Shown here: positions 6,068 to 13,266 of the stretch, in pieces
Position numbering within the stretch: position 1 is the first letter of the stretch
Layout: the number at the start of each line of letters is the position of its first letter
Assembly: GCA_002471345.1 (NCBI GenBank)
Contig: DKPS01000061.1
Location: 1-13,266, forward strand
Direction of reading: 5' to 3'
Origin: Saprospiraceae bacterium UBA7328
GTDB taxonomy: Bacteria > Bacteroidota > Bacteroidia > Chitinophagales > Saprospiraceae
DNA length: 13,266 nucleotides
Made by a program: the position numbers and the translations under genes
Notes under the pieces: generated by a model
Databases searched by the model: none
What the model was told of the DNA's origin: nothing
What the model saw: the letters and a program-made list of their open reading frames with translations, nothing else

Positions 6068-8953
6068 ATGACAGAAAAATTTGTCAATCGCCACATAGGT
6101 CCTAGCCAAAAGGATATTGATTATATGCTTGGGATCATAGGTGTAAGCGATGTAGAACAACTCATCGATGAGACAGTTCCAAAGAGCATTCGATCTAATC
6201 AAGAATTAGAGCTTCCTTCAGCTCAGACAGAAGCTGAGTTTATCAAAAATTTCAAATATTTAGCAGACAAGAATAAGGTATTTAGGTCGTACATTGGCAT
6301 GGGCTATCATGAGTGTATCACACCTGCAGTTATCCAAAGAAATATCCTGGAAAATCCGGGTTGGTATACAGCTTACACACCCTATCAGGCAGAAATAGCA
6401 CAAGGGAGATTAGAAGCTATCATCAATTTTCAGACGATGATTACTGATCTAACTGGTATGCAGATTGCGAATGCATCATTATTGGATGAAGGTACTGCCG
6501 CCGCAGAGGCCATGAGTATGTTACACAGAGTAAAAGCTAAAAGCAAAAAGCAGGCTCATAAGTTTTTTATAGAGCAGAATATATTTCCCCAGACTTTGGA
6601 TGTGATGATAGGTAGAGCTGAGCCTGTTGGAATACAAATTGTCATTGGAGACAGATCAGAGGTGGATGTAAGTGATCCAGATCTTTTTGGAATATGTCTC
6701 CAATATCCAGATAGTAATGGAGCAATTAAAGACCCTTCATCTATTATTGCAGCCGCTGCGGAATCGGATGTGAAAACGGTGATAATAGCTGATCTGATGT
6801 CACTAGTCATGCTTAAATCTCCTGGCGAAATGGGAGCAGATGTAGTGGTGGGAACATCTCAGAGATTTGGGATCCCATTAGGTTATGGAGGTCCTCATGC
6901 GGCATTTTTTGCTACCAGAGAAGATTTTAAAAGGCAAGTGGTAGGAAGGATCATTGGGGTCACTCAGGATAGTAAAGGGAATATCGCATATAGGATGGCC
7001 CTTCAGACTAGAGAGCAACATATCAGACGAGAAAAGGCTACTTCGAATATTTGCACAGCTCAAGTTCTATTAGCAGTGATGGCAGGAATGTATGCCGTTT
7101 ACCACGGCAAAGAAGGACTTCAACAAATAGCCAATAGAATACATAGTTTTACTGCTTCTCTGAATGCTAACCTAAAGGCATTTGGCTATGATCAAGTAAA
7201 TGAATGTTTTTTTGACACTTTAAGAATTAAAACGAGTCATACAGAATCGATTAGAAAAGGAGCTCTCATAAAAGGAATCAATTTTAGGTACTTTGAAAAT
7301 GGAGACATAGGGATTTCACTCAATGAAACTGTGACGCAAGAAGATGTAGATGACATTGTAGATATATTCAGAACTGCTCTAAATGGAACTGTAAAAAATA
7401 ATGAACTTGCCTATTCGGTAATCATAAAGGATAGTTTAGAGCGAAGTTCGGATTTCTTATCTCATCCTGTGTTTAGCAAATATCATTCTGAGCATGAGAT
7501 GTTGAGGTATATGAAGAGATTGGAGAATAAGGATTTATCATTAGTGCATTCTATGATCTCCCTAGGGTCTTGCACAATGAAGCTCAATGCTACTTCAGAA
7601 ATGATGCCTTTGTCTTGGCCGGAATTTGGAAATATTCATCCTTTTGTTCCATTTGATCAAGTCTCTGGATATCATGAGATGTTTGATGATTTATCAACGT
7701 GGCTTTCAGAGATTACAGGTTTTTATGCTACGTCACTTCAGCCTAACAGTGGAGCTCAGGGAGAGTTGGCAGGCCTTATGGTAATCAAGGCAATGTTTGA
7801 AAGTAGTGGACAAAACCATAGAAATATCACTCTAATTCCTACATCTGCTCATGGCACTAACCCTGCATCAGCAGTAATGGCAGGACAGAAAGTCGTCCTA
7901 GTCAAATGTGAGGAGAATGGCGACATTAACATAGATGACCTTAGAGATAAAGCTCAGGCTTACAAAGAGAATCTTATGGCCCTCATGGTTACCTATCCAA
8001 GTACACATGGAGTTTTTGAAGAGGGTATAGTCGAAGCATGTAATATTATCCATGAGAATGGTGGTAGAGTCTATATGGATGGAGCTAATCTTAATGCTCA
8101 GTTGGGGCTTACCAGCCCTGGCAGGATAGGAGCTGATGTATGTCATCTTAATCTTCATAAAACATTTTGCATACCTCATGGAGGAGGAGGTCCAGGGATG
8201 GGCCCAATAGCGGTGACAGAAGAACTAACTCCATTTTTGCCTTCTAATTCCGTGGTGAATATGAAGGACAGTGAAAAAGGAATTAATGGTATATCTGCTG
8301 CACCATGGGGAAGTGCTAGTATACTTACCATATCATATGCCTATATCGCAATGATGGGAGGAGATGGCTTAAAAAGGGCGACAGAAGTAGCTATCCTAAA
8401 TGCTAACTATATCAAGGAAAGGCTAACAGAACACTATAAAGTACTATATACCGGTAAACATGGACATAATGCACATGAGTTAATCATCGATTTAAGACAT
8501 TTTAAAACTGAGAAAATAGGAGCAATAGATTTAGCTAAAAGACTAATGGACTATGGTTTTCATGCTCCTACAGTCTCTTTCCCAGTGAGTAATACAATGA
8601 TGATAGAACCTACAGAAAGTGAAACATTGGAAGAACTAGATAGGTTTTGTGATGCTATGATCAATATAAGGAAAGAAATTGGTGAGATTACCGAAGGAAA
8701 AGCAGAACCAGGAAACAATGTGTTAAGTAATTCTCCCCACACTATGCTTGCTCTAACAGCGGATTCATGGGATTATCCTTATTCCAGGGCTGAAGCTGCT
8801 TTCCCTCTTTCATATGTGGGAAAGAATAAATTTTGGCCAGCAGTAGGGCGAGTGGACGATGCTTATGGAGATAGAAACTTAATGTGTAGTTGTCCTCCAC
8901 TAAGTGCTTATGCAGATGATGAAATTGAATCTGAACAGGAAGTGATGAACTAA
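6068..8953 (+). CDS. gcvP: Glycine dehydrogenase (decarboxylating), P protein of the glycine cleavage system
   Basis: A 961-residue single-chain P protein, the usual length for the fused form (E. coli about 957). It is a PLP enzyme that decarboxylates glycine and passes the aminomethyl group to the lipoyl arm of the H protein in the cytoplasm. The N-terminus has [14 protein letters not shown]. The first half (to about residue 450) contains [26 protein letters not shown] and [11 protein letters not shown]. The second half has [19 protein letters not shown], the PLP lysine Lys698 in [13 protein letters not shown], and the glycine-rich GGGGPGMGP. The C-terminal end is complete, with the conserved [12 protein letters not shown] and [19 protein letters not shown]. 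The start at 6068 gives the standard N-terminus. gcvT follows after 57 bp. Confidence 0.98.
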   Translation: MTEKFVNRHIGPSQKDIDYMLGIIGVSDVEQLIDETVPKSIRSNQELELPSAQTEAEFIKNFKYLADKNKVFRSYIGMGYHECITPAVIQRNILENPGWYTAYTPYQAEIAQGRLEAIINFQTMITDLTGMQIANASLLDEGTAAAEAMSMLHRVKAKSKKQAHKFFIEQNIFPQTLDVMIGRAEPVGIQIVIGDRSEVDVSDPDLFGICLQYPDSNGAIKDPSSIIAAAAESDVKTVIIADLMSLVMLKSPGEMGADVVVGTSQRFGIPLGYGGPHAAFFATREDFKRQVVGRIIGVTQDSKGNIAYRMALQTREQHIRREKATSNICTAQVLLAVMAGMYAVYHGKEGLQQIANRIHSFTASLNANLKAFGYDQVNECFFDTLRIKTSHTESIRKGALIKGINFRYFENGDIGISLNETVTQEDVDDIVDIFRTALNGTVKNNELAYSVIIKDSLERSSDFLSHPVFSKYHSEHEMLRYMKRLENKDLSLVHSMISLGSCTMKLNATSEMMPLSWPEFGNIHPFVPFDQVSGYHEMFDDLSTWLSEITGFYATSLQPNSGAQGELAGLMVIKAMFESSGQNHRNITLIPTSAHGTNPASAVMAGQKVVLVKCEENGDINIDDLRDKAQAYKENLMALMVTYPSTHGVFEEGIVEACNIIHENGGRVYMDGANLNAQLGLTSPGRIGADVCHLNLHKTFCIPHGGGGPGMGPIAVTEELTPFLPSNSVVNMKDSEKGINGISAAPWGSASILTISYAYIAMMGGDGLKRATEVAILNANYIKERLTEHYKVLYTGKHGHNAHELIIDLRHFKTEKIGAIDLAKRLMDYGFHAPTVSFPVSNTMMIEPTESETLEELDRFCDAMINIRKEIGEITEGKAEPGNNVLSNSPHTMLALTADSWDYPYSRAEAAFPLSYVGKNKFWPAVGRVDDAYGDRNLMCSCPPLSAYADDEIESEQEVMN

Positions 8954-9010
8954 TCTTTAGTAATATTTGTCACTTAGATATTAATATTTCAAATACCCAA
9001 TGGGTTGTAC

Positions 9011-10099
9011 ATGGAAGAAAAAATAAAGTCATTAGTACTTGAACAAAAGCATATTGATTTAGGAGGCCGTATGGTGCCATTTGCTGGATATAGTATGCCA
9101 ATTCAATACAGCGGAGTGGTACAAGAGCATATGCAAGTAAGAGAAGGTGTAGGAATTTTTGACGTAAGTCATATGGGAGAATTCTACATATCTGGAAAAG
9201 GGTCCTTTGACCTTATTCAAAAAATCAGTAGTAATGATGCCTCAAAACTGGAAATAGGTCAAGCACAATACTCATGTATGCCCAATGAAAAAGGCGGAAT
9301 AGTTGATGATTTGATTGTGTATAGAATGACTGATGATGGGTATTTATTGGTGGTGAATGCTTCTAATCTTGAAAAGGACTGGAATTGGATTTCAAAACAT
9401 AATACTGAAGATGTTTCAATGCAAAATCAGTCGGATAAGATGTGTCTTTTTGCAGTACAAGGCCCTAAAGCAATAGATGCTTTACAGAGAATAACAGATG
9501 TAAATCTTGAAGAGATTAAATATTATTCATTTGAAGTAGGAAGCATAGGTGGTGTGGAAAATGTAATTATTTCAGCTACAGGATATACAGGTAGTGGAGG
9601 GTTTGAATTGTATGTAGACAATGCAGATGCTTTGACTTTGTGGGAAAATGTGATGAGTGCAGGAGAGCCAGAAGGGATATTGCCCATAGGGCTTGGTGCA
9701 AGAGATACGCTGAGGTTGGAAAAAGGGTTTTGTCTATATGGAAATGATATCGATGAAACGACATCACCTTTAGAAGCAGGTCTTGGATGGATTACTAAGT
9801 TTAGTAAGGATTTTATCAATGCTGAAAATCTGAAAAAACAGAAGGAAGAAGGTGTTAGAAAGAGATTGGTTGGTTTTGTAATGACAGAAAGGGGAATCCC
9901 TCGAAGTGGATATGATATAGTTGATTTGGAAGGTAATGTAGTGGGGAATGTTACATCTGGTGGACAATCTCCTATGCTTGAAAAAGGAATAGGTATGGGA
10001 TACGTTCCGAAGGAGTTATCCAAGAAAGGAACTAAAATAAAGATTCAGATACGAAAGAAACAAATTGCAGCAGAAGTGGTAAAGGTGCCTTTTGTCTAA
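9011..10099 (+). CDS. gcvT: Aminomethyltransferase, T protein of the glycine cleavage system
   Basis: A 362-residue T protein, close to the E. coli length of 364. It transfers the methylene carbon from the aminomethyl-lipoyl H protein to tetrahydrofolate, giving 5,10-methylene-tetrahydrofolate and ammonia. The folate-binding domain begins GGRMVPFAGYSMPIQY and has FDVSHMGE. GGIVDDLIVYR follows, with the conserved Asp99-Asp100 pair that includes the catalytic Asp. Further on are TGYTGSGGFELY and GLGARDTLRLEKGF. The C-terminal barrel domain has GIPRSGYDI and TSGGQSPMLEKGIGMGYV. I prefer the ATG at 9011 to an in-frame TTG at 9005, because relatives begin close to this methionine. It is probably co-transcribed with gcvP; the order P-T without gcvH differs from the E. 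coli gcvTHP operon. Its stop lies 9 bp from the stop of the convergent kinase gene. Confidence 0.97.
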   Translation: MEEKIKSLVLEQKHIDLGGRMVPFAGYSMPIQYSGVVQEHMQVREGVGIFDVSHMGEFYISGKGSFDLIQKISSNDASKLEIGQAQYSCMPNEKGGIVDDLIVYRMTDDGYLLVVNASNLEKDWNWISKHNTEDVSMQNQSDKMCLFAVQGPKAIDALQRITDVNLEEIKYYSFEVGSIGGVENVIISATGYTGSGGFELYVDNADALTLWENVMSAGEPEGILPIGLGARDTLRLEKGFCLYGNDIDETTSPLEAGLGWITKFSKDFINAENLKKQKEEGVRKRLVGFVMTERGIPRSGYDIVDLEGNVVGNVTSGGQSPMLEKGIGMGYVPKELSKKGTKIKIQIRKKQIAAEVVKVPFV

Positions 10100-10108
10100 A
10101 ATGAAATA

Positions 10109-11983
10109 CTAGTATAAAGATTCAACTCTATTCAGAGGAATTTCTATATAGAAAGTGCTTCCGGAGTATCCATCTGATTCAAAATAAATATTACCCCCAA
10201 ACGACTCAACCATGTTGGCCGCAATTGCTAAGCCAAGGCCAGTACCACTTGACTTTGTTGTAAAATTAGGTTTGAAGATTTTATGTTCCATTTCTTTTGG
10301 TATACCCGTTCCATTGTCTTTGACCGAAATGTATCCTTTTGTTTGATCCTTGTAGAGTTGAATTACAATTTCACCTTTACGATCTGTGGGAATTGCTTGA
10401 ATGGCATTTTTAATGAGGTTATTCAGTATACGGATGAGATTATTTTTATCAGCATATACAATTACATCGTCAATGGGCTCAATCATCTGGATGTCCATAT
10501 CATCTCGCTTTCTAAAAAGATCATGGACAGTTTCTACGACTTCATTGAGTAGAATTTTATTGTTGTTAGATGTGGGTAGGGTAGCGAAGTTTGAAAATTC
10601 GTTAGAGATTTGACTTAGATTGTCTATTTGTTCCATGAGCGTATTACACATACGATCTACAATATCCTTTGATCGACTATCATCACCACCATGCACAGTT
10701 CGTTGCATATGCTGAAGACTGAGCTTCATAGGCGTGAGAGGATTCTTAATCTCGTGAGCTACTTGCCTTGCCATCTCTCTCCAAGCAGTATCTCTTTCGC
10801 TCTGGGCTAATATTTTGGCATTGCTTTCCAGCTGTTTAATCATACCATTATATTCCTGTATCAGCGAACCTATTTCGTCTTCACTTTCCCATTCTATTGT
10901 CTCATTTTGTCTGCTGAGTTTTATCTGTTGAAGCTTTGATCCAAGATTAGTAATAGGTCTTGTGATATAGGAAGAAATACTTACCACTAGACCAAATCCT
11001 ATTAGGAATAAGAAGACATATGCATTAAGTAGGGCATGAATGAATCTATTATTTAGAAAGTCCAATGGATTTAGATCCCCTTGGAAATTGTTAAAGTAAA
11101 ATATTGATATAGAAGCAGTTATAGCAAAACTGAAAATCAGAATAGTTATGATAGTATACTGAATTCTATCTTGAAGAAGTCTTCTTCTTTTGAATAGGCT
11201 GAGGATACTATCGTCAAATAATGGCAACTCAGCTATTCTACTGAAAATGAACAAAATGCCTGATGAAAAGATAAATCCGACAGAGAAAAAACTTAGTGCA
11301 TCTACTATTGGTAAGACTTCTTCTCCATTTGCGATAAGCAATGAATTATGGGCAGCAAAAAGTATCATAGATAAGTAGGAACACAGCATCACATTCCACA
11401 GAACTGACCATACTATAGAAGGTGAATATCTCTCAACGTACAAATCCATTAAAAAGAAATAACTGGTTGCTGCTAAAGCAAAAGGAATTGGGGCAACATG
11501 GAATCCTATGGTATAGTATAAAATGGTATACAAAATTGTTACTGATCCTGTTATGAAAGCTATTCTGTAATTTGAATCCATATCGAAAAGGAAAATGCGA
11601 TATAGAAATACAGACAATAGAAAAATACCATAGAAGCTTATAGCTAAAGGAAACAAAGCAAAAAATGCAGATGGGACAAAGTGCAAAAGGTCAGGTAGAC
11701 TAAATCCAGAAATTGCGATCAGAGCCTCAGATGCTTTGATATAAAGCGCAACGGGTAAAACAATACTCACTACTCCTACCGCCCTTCGGATATATTCGCC
11801 TAATGAGGAGATGTAAGCATATCCTAACTGACCAATAGAAATACCATAAAGGCTTAAGACTAAAAGAGAAATCATGACTCCGATGCTCAATGTCAAATTG
11901 GCACTGAATAGAGTCAAAAATAAAAGAGCAAAAGTACTAAAGCCGATAAGTAGGGGGTAGTATATTTTGGCTTGTAAATTCAA
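10109..11983 (-). CDS. NtrY-like multi-pass membrane sensor histidine kinase
   Basis: A 624-residue sensor kinase. The N-terminal 340 residues hold about ten hydrophobic segments (roughly 12-30, 34-55, 70-90, 104-130, 143-160, 164-181, 190-212, 228-250, 274-296, 318-340). A HAMP linker follows (about 341-395, TRPITNL ... EDEIGSLIQEYNGMI). The H box is VAHEIKNPLTPMKLSL with phospho-acceptor His410, and its NPLTPMKLS form is typical of NtrY-type kinases. ATPase boxes are N (NNLIKNAIQAI, Asn526), G1 (VKDNGTGIP, Asp556), F (FKPNFTTKSSG) and G2 (GTGLGLAIA). There is no PAS domain or large periplasmic sensor, so the signal is probably sensed in the membrane domain. No response regulator is in the window. 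No ATG fits the N-terminus: the frame opens with TTG at 11983 and an in-frame stop lies five codons upstream. The next ATG, at 11875, would delete the first helix. Confidence 0.93.
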   Translation of the reverse strand: MNLQAKIYYPLLIGFSTFALLFLTLFSANLTLSIGVMISLLVLSLYGISIGQLGYAYISSLGEYIRRAVGVVSIVLPVALYIKASEALIAISGFSLPDLLHFVPSAFFALFPLAISFYGIFLLSVFLYRIFLFDMDSNYRIAFITGSVTILYTILYYTIGFHVAPIPFALAATSYFFLMDLYVERYSPSIVWSVLWNVMLCSYLSMILFAAHNSLLIANGEEVLPIVDALSFFSVGFIFSSGILFIFSRIAELPLFDDSILSLFKRRRLLQDRIQYTIITILIFSFAITASISIFYFNNFQGDLNPLDFLNNRFIHALLNAYVFLFLIGFGLVVSISSYITRPITNLGSKLQQIKLSRQNETIEWESEDEIGSLIQEYNGMIKQLESNAKILAQSERDTAWREMARQVAHEIKNPLTPMKLSLQHMQRTVHGGDDSRSKDIVDRMCNTLMEQIDNLSQISNEFSNFATLPTSNNNKILLNEVVETVHDLFRKRDDMDIQMIEPIDDVIVYADKNNLIRILNNLIKNAIQAIPTDRKGEIVIQLYKDQTKGYISVKDNGTGIPKEMEHKIFKPNFTTKSSGTGLGLAIAANMVESFGGNIYFESDGYSGSTFYIEIPLNRVESLY

Positions 11984-12222
11984 AAGTTGTGTAGTTTCTT
12001 ATGAAGTAGAAATGGATTTACACCATTATAACATATCTAAGATATTAAATATTTTCATAATGTGTAATTAATTGTGAGACAAGTGTTGAAATAAACTATT
12101 GTTCTAATTGGATTGTGTCAAAATTTATAGTTAAAAAGGGAAAAAAGAAGGATTTATCATAGTAAAAGAATAATTCTAATATCAAGTCAATTGGTTCTAC
12201 TATTCGTTTTCAATTTTATCCA

Positions 12223-12290
12223 GAAGGTAAATTATAGGCAGACATTTATTTAAATGTCTGCCTATAATTATGTAAAAAAATTTTACCTTC
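12223..12290. repeat. Nested inverted repeat with a perfect 19-bp hairpin
   Basis: The arms 12230-12248 and 12251-12269 are perfect reverse complements of 19 bases with a 2-nt loop (core TAGGCAGACATTTA). Outside them GAAGGTAA (12223-12230) and TTACCTTC (12283-12290) form a second, 8-bp inverted repeat. A small competing hairpin GTAAAA/TTTTAC lies at 12272-12286 and shares bases with the right outer arm. Neither strand has a T tract directly after the main hairpin, and the element sits between divergent genes, so an ordinary terminator role is unlikely. Possible roles are an operator, a leader RNA switch or a miniature mobile element; no target-site duplication is seen. Confidence 0.8.
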
Positions 12291-12291
12291 G
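12284..12291 (+). promoter_or_regulatory. Possible -7 element of the IPTL-CTERM gene
   Basis: TACCTTCG differs from the Bacteroidota TAnnTTTG consensus at one position. It would start transcription near 12298, about 17 nt before the ATG. No TTTG is found at the -33 distance; that place is occupied by the right arm of the 19-bp hairpin. This would fit an activator- or repressor-controlled promoter, but it is inference. Confidence 0.3.
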
Positions 12292-12314
12292 AGCGTGAAA
12301 ACAATTCGACATCT

Positions 12315-12965
12315 ATGTTAACTAAAATTTTGATGGTAAAAACCACTCTTACATTTATCGTTTGCATTGGAGCGATTTGTCTTTATGCTCAATGTGATGG
12401 ACCTTATGATTCTGGAAATGTTATTATGCTTACATCTTCAGTACAGATACCTATAAGCGCAGATGATTATGAAATTTCTTTTTCAGGACCAGCACCTAGT
12501 GCTGTTGTAATAAGCAGCTCAACTGGCCTTAGATTTTTACAGAGTTCAATGAACCCTTTAAAGGCTAGACTTGTAAGTATAGGAGAAGATATTTCTGCTT
12601 TAGGACCATATATTGATGGTCCATTGGAAATATATAATAGCAGTAATCATACAGGCCCTTTAGGTGGTGGTAATGGAGGCTTTATTCCAGTGGAAAAGAA
12701 TGGAAGATTTGGATGGATCGAGTTTGCTGACTGTGGTACAAAGAGCTGTATGTTAAATGAGTTTGAGTTCAGAGTGACAGAAAGATGTTTGAATGGAGTT
12801 TCTGGAGGTACAGTTTTGGCAGGAAATGTAGCTACTTTATCTCCAGCATCTAGTATTCCAACTTTGTCAGAGTGGGCTCTAATAAGCCTTTCATTATTAT
12901 TGTTAATCATTGGTATTCAGGCACTTAGATCTTTAAAAGAAGATTCTATAAAAATATATAGTTAG
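12315..12965 (+). CDS. Secreted protein with IPTL-CTERM-type sorting tail
   Basis: A 216-residue precursor. The N-terminal signal (residues 1-26, ending CLYAQ) directs Sec export. The mature part, about 150 residues, is rich in Ser, Gly and Pro and contains four cysteines (27, 140, 145, 158) that could form two disulfides. It also holds the stretch GGFIPVEKNGRFGWIEF before ADCGTKSC. The C-terminus has IPTLSEW (181-187), a hydrophobic helix (189-203) and a tail with basic residues (RSLKEDSIK). This is the layout of the IPTL-CTERM class of PEP-CTERM-like sorting signals, in which the tail is removed and the protein anchored or released by an exosortase-type enzyme. No such enzyme is in the window. 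The core matches no domain I can name. ATG 12315 is used; ATG 12333 would also leave a good signal peptide. The next gene starts one base after its TAG. Confidence 0.85.
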   Translation: MLTKILMVKTTLTFIVCIGAICLYAQCDGPYDSGNVIMLTSSVQIPISADDYEISFSGPAPSAVVISSSTGLRFLQSSMNPLKARLVSIGEDISALGPYIDGPLEIYNSSNHTGPLGGGNGGFIPVEKNGRFGWIEFADCGTKSCMLNEFEFRVTERCLNGVSGGTVLAGNVATLSPASSIPTLSEWALISLSLLLLIIGIQALRSLKEDSIKIYS

Positions 12966-12966
12966 T

Positions 12967-13266
12967 ATGGATGAGAAGAAACAAAATCCTGGAAGAGAGA
13001 TAAAAACTCAGGATTCAATTAAAGGTCTAAATCGGCGTAAAGCTTTAAAAAACATTTTGGCGGGTAGTACACCTCTGTTTGTTGGATTTCCTTTATCTCT
13101 TAAGGCATGGGGTCAGCCTTCAGGATATTCTTCTCCTTTATCTATGACTTCTTCTTTTGATAAAACTCTTGGAAGACAAGAATTGGGGGCAAGTGCTTCC
13201 GAAAAATCATTTATATACTCTACGGCACCCTCTGCAAATATTCTTTTTACTACAGCACCGACGACA
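12967..13266 (+). CDS. Hypothetical protein with twin-arginine-type signal (3' end cut by window)
   Basis: An open frame of 100 codons from ATG 12967 to the last base of the window, with no stop. The N-terminus is polar and charged (MDEKKQNPGREIKTQD...). At residues 23-24 comes the Arg pair of LNRRKALKNILAG, followed by a hydrophobic stretch and SLKAWGQ near 41-47. This resembles a Tat signal with possible cleavage after AWG. The visible mature part is Ser/Thr/Pro/Ala-rich and low in complexity (SASEKSFIYSTAPSANIL...), as in surface or fibre-like proteins. I do not recognise the family. It begins one base after the stop of the IPTL-CTERM gene, so the two are almost certainly co-transcribed and translationally linked. 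The rest of the gene is outside the window. Confidence 0.75.
   Translation, partial: MDEKKQNPGREIKTQDSIKGLNRRKALKNILAGSTPLFVGFPLSLKAWGQPSGYSSPLSMTSSFDKTLGRQELGASASEKSFIYSTAPSANILFTTAPTT

Larger units (their letters stand above)
11984..12314. other. Divergent intergenic region between the kinase and the IPTL-CTERM gene, 331 bp
   Basis: No gene is visible; all three minus-strand frames upstream of the kinase meet stops soon, so no lost N-terminal exon-like extension of the kinase is apparent. The kinase side (11984-12180) is featureless AT-rich DNA apart from a minus-strand TTTTG and a poor -7 match near 12090-12130. The other end carries the nested hairpin at 12223-12290. Confidence 0.5.

Noticed and set aside
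9523..10023. Long minus-strand open frame (166 codons) inside gcvT
   Set aside because: It is antisense to conserved gcvT sequence, has a composition without domain character, and is explained by codon bias of gcvT.
12647..12910. Minus-strand open frame inside the IPTL-CTERM gene
   Set aside because: It is antisense to a gene with signal peptide and sorting tail, and its protein has no domain features.

Overview
The window looks like a chromosomal segment of an AT-rich member of the Bacteroidota. The reasons are a tRNA promoter with the TAnnTTTG -7 element of that phylum, almost no Shine-Dalgarno sequences, several short lipoproteins, and protein sequences of Bacteroidota character. No species can be named. 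No prophage, IS element or CRISPR array is visible. Most genes are housekeeping or envelope genes in short transcription units.

Positions 1-1919: a tRNA-Arg(ACG) on the minus strand with a clear promoter, then a dienelactone-hydrolase-family enzyme (minus) divergent from a cytoplasmic leucine-rich-repeat protein (plus); their starts are about 36 bp apart. Positions 1920-2995: two gene-poor stretches around a small lipoprotein that has a conserved cysteine/tryptophan motif. Positions 2996-5090: a periplasmic gamma-glutamyltransferase followed closely by a four-helix DUF1304 membrane protein, probably one operon. Positions 5170-5714 (minus): a Bor-family lipoprotein, a strong hairpin terminator, and a 60-residue membrane peptide.

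Positions 6068-10099 (plus): gcvP and gcvT, two of the enzymes of the glycine cleavage system; gcvH is not in the window. Convergent with gcvT, with only 9 bp between the stops, is an NtrY-like histidine kinase (10109-11983, minus) with about ten membrane segments and an apparent TTG start; no response regulator is visible nearby.

Positions 11984-13266: a divergent intergenic region with an unusually perfect 19-bp hairpin nested in a second inverted repeat. It is followed by a secreted protein ending in an IPTL-CTERM-type sorting tail (IPTLSEW, hydrophobic helix, basic residues). One base after its stop begins a second protein with a twin-arginine-type N-terminus that runs off the window. This last pair and its hairpin are the least explained part of the window and the best candidate for something undescribed: a two-gene cell-surface unit using two export or sorting signals. 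Its function cannot be read from the sequence available here.
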